Shown here: piece by piece, positions 1 through 7,083 of the stretch
Numbering within the stretch: the first letter of the stretch is position 1
Layout of the letters: every line of letters starts with the position of its first letter
Source: Pedobacter sp. MC2016-24
Lineage (GTDB): Bacteria; Bacteroidota; Bacteroidia; Sphingobacteriales; Sphingobacteriaceae
NCBI RefSeq assembly: GCF_015223055.1
Contig: NZ_JADFBX010000006.1
Location: forward strand, 1 to 64,000
DNA: 64,000 nucleotides
Reading direction: 5' to 3'
Program-made: the position numbers and the translations under genes
The notes under the pieces: model-generated
The model's input: only the letters and a program-made list of their open reading frames with translations
What the model was told of the DNA's origin: nothing
Databases searched by the model: none

Positions 1-1
1 C

Positions 2-322
2 GAAAACAAATATGAATACCGTTACGGTAATAAATTCACTTCAAATGTACTTGTTTATCATAAATTCAGGTTCGCTCACAAAGTAACTGTAGCGCCGAAT
101 ATTGGTATTTTATATGAAACTGCGACTAAAGACGTAGAAAGTGAAAAATATGATGTGGCTGTTTCGGGTGGGTATTCCTTATCTGCCGTTGGTGGTGTTG
201 AGGTGGCCATAAATGGACTTTCTTTCGGTGCCAATTATCAAAATGTACGTTCGCAGGAACTTGCTGCAGGCAGAGCATATGCAGGAAATCGTGTAATGGT
301 TCACGTGTCTTTACCTTTTTAA
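2..322 (+). CDS. Outer-membrane beta-barrel protein, C-terminal part
   Basis: This is the last 106 codons of a gene that begins before the window. The reading frame is open from base 2 to a TAA at 320-322. The translation alternates polar and apolar residues in short strand-like blocks with glycines between them (for example VAPNIGILYET, YDVAVSGGYSL, ISFGANYQ-like segments). It ends in the residues HVSLPF, a terminal aromatic typical of proteins inserted by the Bam complex. The protein therefore sits in the outer membrane. Its cargo cannot be told from this fragment. The YHS metal-site gene follows after 19 bp and may be cotranscribed, which would fit a metal or cation role, but that is inference. 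Confidence 0.6.
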   Translation, partial: ENKYEYRYGNKFTSNVLVYHKFRFAHKVTVAPNIGILYETATKDVESEKYDVAVSGGYSLSAVGGVEVAINGLSFGANYQNVRSQELAAGRAYAGNRVMVHVSLPF

Positions 323-341
323 TTTAATTAACCGAAATAAC

Positions 342-602
342 ATGAAAAAATATTTTTTTGCCGCAGTCGCAATTTTACTGGCATTTGATGTAGCCGTTCC
401 TATTCATGCAAATGCCGATTGTTTTTCTCAACGTATGGCAATGGATACGCTGAGAAAAGATGACATTGATCCAGTTTGTAAAATGAAAGTTAAGGCGGGT
501 ATTACAAGAACTCACGTTCATTATAAAACTGTTTATGGTTTTTGTTCTGAAGGTTGCAAAAAGTCGTTCGTCAAACAGCCCGAAAAATACCTGAAAAAGT
601 AA
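342..602 (+). CDS. Exported YHS-domain protein (metal-binding type)
   Basis: An 86-residue protein with a Sec signal peptide (about residues 1-24, cleavage after ANA). The mature part is a YHS domain: DPVCKMKV at 43-50, then YGFCSEGC at 65-72 and a PEKYLKK tail. The three cysteines (46, 68, 72) are arranged as in YHS domains of heavy-metal (copper) transport proteins, where they bind metal. The likely role is periplasmic metal binding or delivery. It lies 19 bp after the outer-membrane barrel gene on the same strand, so the two probably form an operon. The family assignment is firm; the metal is not known. Confidence 0.8.
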   Translation: MKKYFFAAVAILLAFDVAVPIHANADCFSQRMAMDTLRKDDIDPVCKMKVKAGITRTHVHYKTVYGFCSEGCKKSFVKQPEKYLKK

Positions 603-650
603 TTTTATAGTAAGCGATCAGTAGAATGAAAAAAAAGCGTTCGGGATAGC

Positions 651-684
651 ACTTGCACCTCTGCAAGTGCCTTCAACACATCTT
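651..684 (-). pseudogene. Scrap of a second DUF4468 gene
   Basis: These 34 bases match 1134-1167, inside the downstream DUF4468 gene, at about 31 positions. Read on the minus strand they encode RCVEGTCRGAS against RYVEGTYRGAS in the intact gene. Flanking bases diverge on both sides. It looks like a remnant of a decayed paralogue. The whole gap 603-953 (351 bp) holds no credible gene, only this scrap and part of a dispersed repeat. Confidence 0.45.
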
Positions 685-714
685 CCTCATAAAAACTGTA
701 ACGAAAACGTAAAG

Positions 715-922
715 GGATTCAAATTGGGTTTGTTTTGTTACAAAATTAAAAAACCCGTTATGAAATATCCCTGAACGCTTAAAGTCATCGAAACTTATGG
801 TTGCTTTCGCCTTGGTAATGATGAAGTTTTTCTGGATATTGAAAGATCTCGAAATACAAGTAAGGAATTGTAATCCAAATGAGTTTTCATTGGGGAACTG
901 AAGCCGCGTAGAAAGTAGTTTT
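715..922. repeat. Dispersed degenerate repeat, copy A
   Basis: Two blocks (715-746 and 864-922) resemble 28853-28886 and 28890-28945 in the same order. The best shared core is AAGCCG..TAGAAAGTAGTTT, near the right end of each copy. In this copy the blocks are separated by about 117 bp that the other copy lacks. No transposase or terminal inverted repeat was seen, so it may be a relic of a mobile element or of a shared gene 3' end. Confidence 0.4.
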
Positions 923-953
923 AAAAGAAGAGTTTCCTTGGCGTAAATCTACT

Positions 954-1547
954 TTACCAATTATTTATCTTATTTGATTTTTCAATAATTTGCTTTAAAA
1001 GCGAATTGAAATGATTATTTAAACCAGTATAGGCATCTTCAAATCTCACTTTTCCATCATCTTCAAAAAGATATAATTTAGATTTTCCGACTTTTTTCAG
1101 ACGTAGCGTAACCCATTCATCCCCAGTCCAACCACTTGCACCTCTGTAAGTGCCTTCAACATATCTTTTAGCTTCAAAATCAGGACTGTTGATCCGAATC
1201 TTGCCATCTTTAAAAAGAAAGGATAGTTTATATGATAAATCATATTTACGAAGTGTTTTTCCGAGCCCATTAGAAAGTTTTACAGGTAGAACTCCTTCTT
1301 CATACGCCGTTATACTGATGCTTTCACCTTCAACGACACTAAGTCCTTTTTGTGGATTTCTGTATATCGTATTAATGGCATTGAGCACATTCTTGTACAA
1401 ATCCATTTTTTTTACATTGGGTGCATCCACCACAGTATAATCGCTATTATCACTGGATACAAATCCACCCGGAGTTAATTTAAAATATTGCGCAAAACTT
1501 AACTGTGAGACAAGCAATAATATGGTAATAATCAATGTCTTTTTCAT
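954..1547 (-). CDS. DUF4468 domain exported protein
   Basis: A 197-residue protein with a clear signal peptide (residues 1-19, cleavage before Gln20). The rest matches the DUF4468 (TBP-like fold) pattern known from Bacteroidota: a conserved acidic/aromatic N-terminal block, VVEGESISITAYEEG in the middle, then a beta-rich stretch with the IRINSPDFEAKRYVEG motif. It is probably periplasmic or surface-attached. The molecular function of the family is not known. The gene stands alone on the minus strand. A scrap of a related gene lies just downstream at 651-684, suggesting an old tandem duplication. Confidence 0.7.
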   Translation of the reverse strand: MKKTLIITILLLVSQLSFAQYFKLTPGGFVSSDNSDYTVVDAPNVKKMDLYKNVLNAINTIYRNPQKGLSVVEGESISITAYEEGVLPVKLSNGLGKTLRKYDLSYKLSFLFKDGKIRINSPDFEAKRYVEGTYRGASGWTGDEWVTLRLKKVGKSKLYLFEDDGKVRFEDAYTGLNNHFNSLLKQIIEKSNKINNW

Positions 1548-1753
1548 GTTGGTAGTGTTTTATAAATTGATAAGGATGTTTTAAATGCAGAATTGTTTAC
1601 CTTTTAAGTGTCCTAAACTAACAAAAATAAGGTAAAATAAACAAGCTCCTGAGCGTAAGAATAAATAAAATGATAAGCTAAAGCCAGAAGTTCCTGATGG
1701 TGGTGCTGATATTTGATTGTAATTTTGATCATCTGTTTTCTTAAGTTTGCCGC

Positions 1754-2314
1754 ATGACTTATACCACATCTGACTTCAGTTCTGATAAACCGAATGTGCT
1801 GGTTATCATTGGCAGTGCAAGCAGCGCATCGTCTAATGCCAAGCTGATGGAGTTGCTCGCGGCGATGATGTCTGATGATTTGCTGTTTACTATTTTCGAT
1901 GATCTTGGATCACTGCCGCATTTTGATCCCTCGAAGTCCGAATCTTTGCCCGTACGAGTTGCTGAGCTACTTGGAAGAGTTGCAGTTGCTCCAGCGGTCA
2001 TATTTTGCTCTCCCGAGTATATCTTCAGTATTCCCGCGAGGCTTAAAAATCTTTTGGAATGGTGTGTGTCGACCACGGTATTCCTCGATAAGCCAGTTGC
2101 CTTGATCACAGCCTCGGCTGATGGTCAGCAGGGCCATGCTCAGTTGAGGTTGATCATGGAAACACTTGGAGCAAGATTGTCGGAGGGGACAGAACTGATC
2201 ATCCCTGGTATCAAAGGCAAATTTGATGAAGGGGGCGTGCTGAACGACAATGAACTGCTTATTTCCTTGATGGGCCTTGGGTCTGCACTTCGCGAATCGA
2301 TTATGCGGGCATAG
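1754..2314 (+). CDS. NADPH-dependent FMN reductase family protein
   Basis: A 186-residue flavodoxin-fold protein. The FMN-phosphate loop GSASSASSNAK is at 20-30, after a beta strand (NVLVII). The family signature CSPEYIFSIPARLKNLLEW at 85-103 carries the P-E-Y and P-x-x-LKN-x-x-W residues that contact FMN and the dimer partner. A short PVALITAS strand follows. These enzymes reduce FMN, quinones, chromate or azo compounds in the cytoplasm using NAD(P)H. The first 12 residues are extra relative to the usual start, so a start slightly downstream is possible. The 206 bp before it contain no other gene. A CYTH-like scrap follows the stop codon. Confidence 0.8.
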   Translation: MTYTTSDFSSDKPNVLVIIGSASSASSNAKLMELLAAMMSDDLLFTIFDDLGSLPHFDPSKSESLPVRVAELLGRVAVAPAVIFCSPEYIFSIPARLKNLLEWCVSTTVFLDKPVALITASADGQQGHAQLRLIMETLGARLSEGTELIIPGIKGKFDEGGVLNDNELLISLMGLGSALRESIMRA

Positions 2315-2315
2315 T

Positions 2316-2356
2316 ATACTGGAACAAGGAGGATCGGGTAGTTCTTGTTAGGATAG
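2316..2356 (+). pseudogene. Vestige of a CYTH-type triphosphatase gene
   Basis: Bases 2328-2356 match 8926-8954 of the intact CYTH gene, with the first 17 bases identical. In one frame this stretch reads YWNKEDRVVLVRIV, against YLLNGEDRVVRIRV in the intact protein. Nothing else of a CYTH domain survives around it. It looks like the residue of a deleted paralogue or of a local rearrangement. Confidence 0.4.
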
Positions 2357-2393
2357 TCCATTTCACTATAATTAAATTGTCGGGATTTTTTTA

Positions 2394-3098
2394 TTAATGT
2401 GCCTGGTCCTTTAAGGATAATAACTCTTCTACCAATTTGTGTACCATCGTACCTGGATTATGGTTAGCATAATCTTCCCTGCCCTGATAATTACTTGCAA
2501 GCCGATTTGCATTTCTTATCGCATTTTCAATACTTCCATGTTCCTTTAAAAGAGTGTACATTTCTGTACTGTTCTTTTGATATCGATAACCATCTCCAAC
2601 CACCGGTTTAAGGTTTTCTTCTATCAGTCGTTGATATTCCCTTCTGCTCATTACATTGTTATAATAATGGAAATGCAAGAGGTACCATAACTCGAATGCT
2701 TCATTGCTCCAGGCACAACCAATCTCTGGGGTCGCATTTTTACAACGCATAACAGCATTATTAAAGTCGTTTGCTGAAAAACTATCCCTATCAAAAACGG
2801 TCCAAAGTTTATCTATTGGCCGGTTTGTCTGCATTTCATATACTCCTTTCAACCTGATCGCTTCGTCTATTAACGACATCGTGTTTCTCCCTGTTCCCTC
2901 CACATCAATTTGAAAGGCGGTTAATACACCTTTGGGCAAGTCCTGCTTTAGACCTTCAAAATAATTAGGCTCAGTTTTAGCGCCCTCACATACAATCAGG
3001 TAATACTTTCGCTTGGAACGTGTATTTTGTGCACGCCTTTGTTCTGCTCTGGCAAACCTTTTGAGATGTTCGTTAGGTATTTTTATTTTTCTTGCCAT
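2394..3098 (-). CDS. rloB: RloB-like Toprim nuclease of a defence module
   Basis: A 234-residue protein of the RloB family. A basic N-terminus is followed by LIVCEGAKTEPNYFEGL at 34-50 (Toprim acidic residue Glu38), the DRD pair at 103-105 and the hallmark SNEAFELWYLLHF at 131-143. A NHNPGTMVHKLVEEL motif closes it. Toprim-fold proteins of this kind are Mg-dependent nucleases. RloB genes were first noted inside type I restriction loci, and the AbiL phage-exclusion system pairs an RloB protein with an ATPase. Here the gene overlaps the 3' end of the ATPase gene by 16 bp, so the two are translationally coupled. A role in phage defence is inferred from family and partner. Confidence 0.82.
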   Translation of the reverse strand: MARKIKIPNEHLKRFARAEQRRAQNTRSKRKYYLIVCEGAKTEPNYFEGLKQDLPKGVLTAFQIDVEGTGRNTMSLIDEAIRLKGVYEMQTNRPIDKLWTVFDRDSFSANDFNNAVMRCKNATPEIGCAWSNEAFELWYLLHFHYYNNVMSRREYQRLIEENLKPVVGDGYRYQKNSTEMYTLLKEHGSIENAIRNANRLASNYQGREDYANHNPGTMVHKLVEELLSLKDQAH

Positions 3099-4381
3099 TC
3101 CTTTGCGATGTTTGTTAAGTTTCCGATAAAAGGAATGGCACCGTAGCGACCCTGGATGTAATCCTTCTCAAAGGACCTATCTTTCCGGATTGCTTTTAAG
3201 GTGCCATCTTCTTTATATTCAACCAGGGAATAAAGGTCTGAAGCACCGTATTGATCCTTTTCTACGAAATAAATCTGATCTCTACGGTAATTGCCGTAAG
3301 ATAATAAGTTAGTATCGTGGGTGGCAAAAATAAGTTGGGCATCTTTGGGGTTAAGTTCTCTAGAATTGAAAAGCCTAGTCACCGCTAAGGTTAACAGCGG
3401 ATGAAGACTGGCATCTAATTCATCTATTACCAAAACCCCACCATCTTTAAGGACATCAAATACTGGCCCCGAGATATTGAATACCTTATTGGTGCCTGAG
3501 GATTCTTGGCTGTCCATGTCAAATTCGACAGAGCCAATGACTTTGTTCTGATTATCGTATTTCTTATGTAAAGTACGTGCATTGACCATCATCTTTCCTT
3601 GCAGTTTTGTACTAACCTCTTGCATTATTGATTCAGGAAGATCTTTTGGTAATCCAGAAATGTCAAATTCCTTTTTATAAATTTTCACCTTATCAAAGCC
3701 AAGGTCGGTCGTGTTATAGAAATCTTGTAATAGCTGATTAGTGTCATCGTTATCAAGCAAACTAAAAGTCACGCCTGTATAACGTTCGTGGCTAAGCCCA
3801 GAGATCGTCACAAAATTATCAAACCAGGCCATTATGGATTTGGCCACTTTGCCGTTAAACTGATCGACAACAGAAAGAAATAAGACATTATCTCTGGTCT
3901 TCTCTTCCAAATTCCTTCCCTCGGTGAAACCTTTCATAACTTCTATTCCATCGCCTTCGCGAATGAATAGTGCTTTCTCTGAGTTTTTTTTTGCCTCAAA
4001 CAACCATTCTGCTCTAACATCTTGATTAGTAACCTCAAATCCATAACGATATCTAATACCTTTTACCAAGAATAATACTTCAAAAAAAGAGGGCAATTCT
4101 TCATTTTCAACTTGCAATAAAAATGGAGTTACCTCCAGTTCTGATGTTGATGATCTTTCGAAAGTTTGTAAAACTAATCTACGCATAGTAGACATTGCCT
4201 TAATGAGGTTACTTTTGCCACTGGAATTAGCGCCGTAGATGACACCACCTTTTAATAAAGTATGCTTTCCATCGTGGATTAAATTGGTGTCCGTATATTC
4301 TTTTATTGCCGTAGCATTAAAGCTAATTGTTTTTTTGTCTCGAAAGGATAGAAAATTAGCGACTGTGAATTCTATTAGCAT
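3083..4381 (-). CDS. rloA: RloA-like AAA/ABC-type ATPase of a defence module
   Basis: A 432-residue ATPase starting at the Met of MLIEFTVANFLSFRD, the usual opening of this family. A longer frame to 4420 adds 13 atypical residues and would start upstream of the predicted promoter. Numbered from this start: Walker A GANSSGKS at 50-57, an ABC-like signature ESSGTNK near 293, Walker B VIDELDASLH near 318-327 and the H-loop FATHDT near 352. The N- and C-terminal halves form one OLD/SMC-type head. It is predicted to sense infection and control the RloB nuclease encoded immediately downstream with a 16-bp overlap, as in AbiL- and PARIS-like systems. No restriction or methylase gene is nearby, so the pair stands alone. 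Confidence 0.85.
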   Translation of the reverse strand: MLIEFTVANFLSFRDKKTISFNATAIKEYTDTNLIHDGKHTLLKGGVIYGANSSGKSNLIKAMSTMRRLVLQTFERSSTSELEVTPFLLQVENEELPSFFEVLFLVKGIRYRYGFEVTNQDVRAEWLFEAKKNSEKALFIREGDGIEVMKGFTEGRNLEEKTRDNVLFLSVVDQFNGKVAKSIMAWFDNFVTISGLSHERYTGVTFSLLDNDDTNQLLQDFYNTTDLGFDKVKIYKKEFDISGLPKDLPESIMQEVSTKLQGKMMVNARTLHKKYDNQNKVIGSVEFDMDSQESSGTNKVFNISGPVFDVLKDGGVLVIDELDASLHPLLTLAVTRLFNSRELNPKDAQLIFATHDTNLLSYGNYRRDQIYFVEKDQYGASDLYSLVEYKEDGTLKAIRKDRSFEKDYIQGRYGAIPFIGNLTNIAKEWQEK

Positions 4382-4394
4382 ATTGTGGAATTTA

Positions 4395-4474
4395 TGAGAA
4401 TACTTCTCAAAAATAACCAATTAAAATTAGTAAAACGATTATAAATGAGAAATTATCTCACTTTAAATCGTTTT
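4395..4474. promoter_or_regulatory. Nested dyads in the rloAB promoter region
   Basis: TGAGAA-3-TTCTCA lies at 4395-4409 and TGAGA-5-TCTCA at 4446-4460, centres 51 bp apart (about five helical turns). The second is enclosed by a longer inverted repeat TAAAACGATT (4431-4440) / AATCGTTTTA (4466-4475). Reading on the minus strand, TATTTTTG at 4415-4408 fits the Bacteroidota -7 element TAnnTTTG and overlaps the first dyad. This arrangement suits an operator for a repressor of rloAB. No regulator gene is adjacent. Confidence 0.4.
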
Positions 4475-4684
4475 ATAAAGATGTATTAGATGCCATTTGC
4501 ACCCTTAAGCCAATAAATGCCTTGATTTAAGCTCATCTCGTGTATATTCAGAACCTTTCTTTCCTGATATTTCTTTTATGAATTTATATTTAAAGTTAGC
4601 ATGATGTTTAGACACATAATTATTGTATTTGTTACAATTTGGCTTATTTGTCAGCTACTTACGTATGATTTTTTGCTATTTTTT

Positions 4685-5032
4685 TTAAGATTTTTTTTCA
4701 ATGACAAAAGCTTTCAATTCTGCAATCTTTCCATTTTCGAAACGCCAGACGTCGCAATAATCATAGTGGTTATAGGTTCCATTTGCAGCCTTCAAGGTGA
4801 TTTCACCTGTCACAGTTACATAGCTACCATCCTCAATTGTATTTTCGACGGTGAATACGGGAGGTTCCAAATAGAATTCTTTCATATAGGCTCGTACTTT
4901 ATCTCTACCCTCAAGGATACGTTCGCCTACAAAAAACCATTTGGTATCCTGTGTACAATAGTCTAGAAAACTTTCATAGTTTCCCTTTTTAACGAATTCG
5001 TTGGCTTTGTGTAATATCGTTGCGTTTTTCAT
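4685..5032 (-). CDS. SnoaL-like (NTF2 superfamily) protein
   Basis: A 115-residue cytoplasmic protein with the NTF2-like/SnoaL pattern. An N-terminal helix pair (NEFVKKGNYESFLDYC) comes first, then TKWFFVGERILEGRDKVRAYMKEF, then paired strands ending in YCDVWRFENGKIAELKAFV. Proteins of this fold act as isomerases, hydrolases or ligand binders; the substrate cannot be told. It is divergent from an HxlR regulator gene at 5237, which probably controls it. The gap 4475-4684 upstream of rloA holds nothing recognisable apart from the rloAB dyads. Confidence 0.75.
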   Translation of the reverse strand: MKNATILHKANEFVKKGNYESFLDYCTQDTKWFFVGERILEGRDKVRAYMKEFYLEPPVFTVENTIEDGSYVTVTGEITLKAANGTYNHYDYCDVWRFENGKIAELKAFVIEKKS

Positions 5033-5165
5033 TTTTGTTTGTTTTTGAATGTGAATAGATTCAGTAATGCTTTAATAATCTTAATAGTCATGCTCAATTT
5101 TGTGCCCTTGTTAAATTGTATTCAGCATATCCTGATTAAGTTATCAATGATTCGTATACGTAAGA

Positions 5166-5173
5166 CAAAGTTA
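5166..5173 (-). promoter_or_regulatory. Predicted -7 element for the SnoaL-like gene
   Basis: TAACTTTG on the minus strand fits the Bacteroidota -7 consensus TAnnTTTG, 134 bp upstream of the SnoaL-like start. The palindrome CGTATACG at about 5153-5160 lies beside it and could be an HxlR operator. No clear -33 element was seen. Confidence 0.3.
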
Positions 5174-5236
5174 AGGTTGCCTGTAAACTTTTGTATATTG
5201 CCCACCAATTGTTAGGTACTATAAATAATGTAAGTA

Positions 5237-5608
5237 ATGAGTGAGATCAAGCAATCATCAACCAACTTCTCCAATAAGCTTGCGCTGAGCGATGAATGTT
5301 CGGAAGCATATGCCTCAAATATCATCGGTGGACAATGGACATTAGTAATCTGTTCGTGGTTATTAAGTGGTAAACTTAGATTTGGAGAACTAAGGAAGAA
5401 ATTACCTGGAATTACTGAAAGGATGTTGACCTTGCAACTGCGTAAGCTCGAAGAGCATAAAATAATCAGCCGGACGGTTTATGCAGAAGTACCGCCACGT
5501 GTGGAATATGAGCTGACAGAAATCGGATACGCATTGAAGCCAGTTATCATGGAATTAGAAGTTTGGGGCACAAGCCACAAAAAATTGTTGAACCTATGCA
5601 ATACCTGA
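5237..5608 (+). CDS. HxlR-family transcriptional regulator
   Basis: A 123-residue winged-helix protein. After an N-terminal segment with one Cys (SDECSEAY), it shows the HxlR core: IIGGQWTLVICSWLLSG, then RFGELRKKLPGITERMLTLQ as the recognition helix region, LRKLEEHKIISR, and the wing VEYELTEIGYALKPVI. HxlR proteins bind DNA as dimers and often respond to electrophiles or oxidants through the N-terminal cysteine. It faces the SnoaL-like gene across a 204-bp divergent region and likely regulates it and itself. Confidence 0.85.
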   Translation: MSEIKQSSTNFSNKLALSDECSEAYASNIIGGQWTLVICSWLLSGKLRFGELRKKLPGITERMLTLQLRKLEEHKIISRTVYAEVPPRVEYELTEIGYALKPVIMELEVWGTSHKKLLNLCNT

Positions 5609-5763
5609 AAAGGCAGGACATACGCCTGGTTTGCCGGATGAGCTGTTGGAATATCATTCTGATCTGTTCACCGAGCAGGAGGGGAAGTTTTATTGCATAA
5701 GTCTGGACCAGAGACGATACTTTTAAATATGGCGGAATAGTAAGATTTTAAGAAATTACCCTT

Positions 5764-6070
5764 ATGCTATTAAGAAACGTGATGGAACCTGATCTAAAGA
5801 CAGCTGAGCTAAACTACCCCAAGGTGTTGAGCGCGATTTTGGCGTATACTAACTTTTGTGATGAGCATGGTGATGAGAATCTTGAACACACAGCAGTTCA
5901 TCCACGAAAAAGTAATTGAAAAGGCAAAAGAATATCTTGCACAAGATGAACTTACTATAGCCGAAATCGCTTATCGTTTAGGCTTCGAACATCCTCAATC
6001 ATTCAATAAACTATTTAAAAGCAAGACTTCCTTTTCTCCCTCTGATTACAAGAAGAGCTTACTGAACTAA
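5764..6070 (+). pseudogene. AraC-family regulator, truncated at the 5' end
   Basis: The frame 5858-6070 encodes only the end of an AraC DNA-binding domain: FIHEKVIEKAKEYL, then LTIAEIAYRLGFEHPQSFNKLFKSKT with the second helix-turn-helix, then SPSDYKK. The effector domain and first helix-turn-helix are missing. In another frame, 5764-5919 reads as a 51-residue coding-like stretch (MEPDLKTAELNYPKVLSAIL followed by AYTNFCDEHGDE) that I cannot assign; it runs into the AraC frame. Between 5609 and 5763 a further coding-like scrap ends in FYCISLDQRRYF. The region looks like a junction of several gene remnants. Confidence 0.6.
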
Positions 6071-6168
6071 CTGACCATAATTATCCCTGTATTTGGTTAC
6101 AGCCTTCACCAAAATTATCATGACAATCATTATGGATTTCCGATTCATGATGAATATAAAAATTTAGT

Positions 6169-6507
6169 ATGAATATAGAAATCTTTATTGGGAATTGGAT
6201 TGCTGCAAGCAATGCATTCGACACGGAAAAATATCTTGAATTTTACCTACCCGACGCGATTTTAAACGATCCCTCGGTGGGCAGAAAATTTGAAGGTCAT
6301 AAAGGAATTAAGAAATATTTTGACAGCTACTTTATCGGATACAATACACAGACAGCGCAATTGAAGATTAAAATATTTGATGACGAAAATGCCCATTTGG
6401 AAGTGCAGTTCACAGGAGATTTTCCCGAAGGTAAAATTCGCGGGACTTTTGATTTCAAATTCAAAGACGGCAAAATTGCATACGTAATGGCAGATTTGAT
6501 TCACTAA
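6169..6507 (+). CDS. SnoaL-like nuclear transport factor 2 family protein
   Basis: A 112-residue NTF2-like protein. The N-terminal helix (IGNWIAASNAFDTEKYLEFY) is followed by LPDAILNDPSVGRKFEGHKG, the usual entry to the cone-shaped ligand pocket, and by antiparallel strands ending KFKDGKIAYVMADL. There is no signal peptide. The fold is used by small enzymes and stress-induced proteins; the ligand is unknown. It lies 20 bp before the MazG-like gene and is probably cotranscribed with it. Confidence 0.75.
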   Translation: MNIEIFIGNWIAASNAFDTEKYLEFYLPDAILNDPSVGRKFEGHKGIKKYFDSYFIGYNTQTAQLKIKIFDDENAHLEVQFTGDFPEGKIRGTFDFKFKDGKIAYVMADLIH

Positions 6508-6527
6508 AATATAAAAATAACAAGGTT

Positions 6528-6845
6528 ATGAGTAAAGAAAATTTCGATGAAATTATCCGGAAATCTCTGGAAATTAGAAAGAAATATCATGAGCTGGAGC
6601 TGACACATCATGGAAGCGAATGGACGGTAGAAGAAGATGCATTGGCTTATCTTACTGATGCAGGATTAGTAGGGCGTAACATAATGTCTCAACAGCGGCG
6701 CTGGCCCAAAGCCGGCTCTGAGGAAGAGCTAGAACATAAATTGGGCGAAAATATCTGGTGGTTGATCATTCTTGCTGAAAGGTCCGGAATTGACATCAAA
6801 GCGGCAGTTCATAAATTTTTAACAAAGACTGAAAAACTGCTTTAA
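6528..6845 (+). CDS. MazG-like nucleotide pyrophosphohydrolase domain protein
   Basis: A 105-residue all-helical protein resembling MazG-like NTP pyrophosphohydrolases. The helix EEELEHKLGENIWWLIILAE (about 66-85) followed by RSGIDIKAAVHKFL matches the family pattern E-x-x-x-E...L-x-x-LAE-x-x-x-ID. The metal-binding acidic set appears reduced compared with classical MazG (EExxE...ExxD), so catalytic activity is uncertain. These proteins typically clear aberrant dNTPs or signal nucleotides in the cytoplasm. The 238 bp after it (6846-7083) contain nothing I can recognise. Confidence 0.6.
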   Translation: MSKENFDEIIRKSLEIRKKYHELELTHHGSEWTVEEDALAYLTDAGLVGRNIMSQQRRWPKAGSEEELEHKLGENIWWLIILAERSGIDIKAAVHKFLTKTEKLL

Positions 6846-7083
6846 GACCTTGAAGGCTTATTCCAATCTGCAGCAGTATAGGCAAAGCTGCACCTTCATT
6901 ATCGAGCGGGCCTACAGTAAAAGAAGGGCCTGTTCAGCAGATATTGGGAGGTATACATCTCATGCGTATGGAGAACAGTTATGATTTGATAAATCCAAAG
7001 AATGGGCTTAATTTCGTCTCAAACCCAATGTAGTCCCAGCACGTTTGCGCCATCATTAGGAAACCAGGAAGAGCTGACAGCAT

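Noticed and set aside
4601..4966. A 121-residue hydrophobic plus-strand reading frame
   Set aside because: It lies almost wholly antisense to the SnoaL-like gene, whose protein is clearly conserved. The apparent hydrophobicity comes from the complementary frame.
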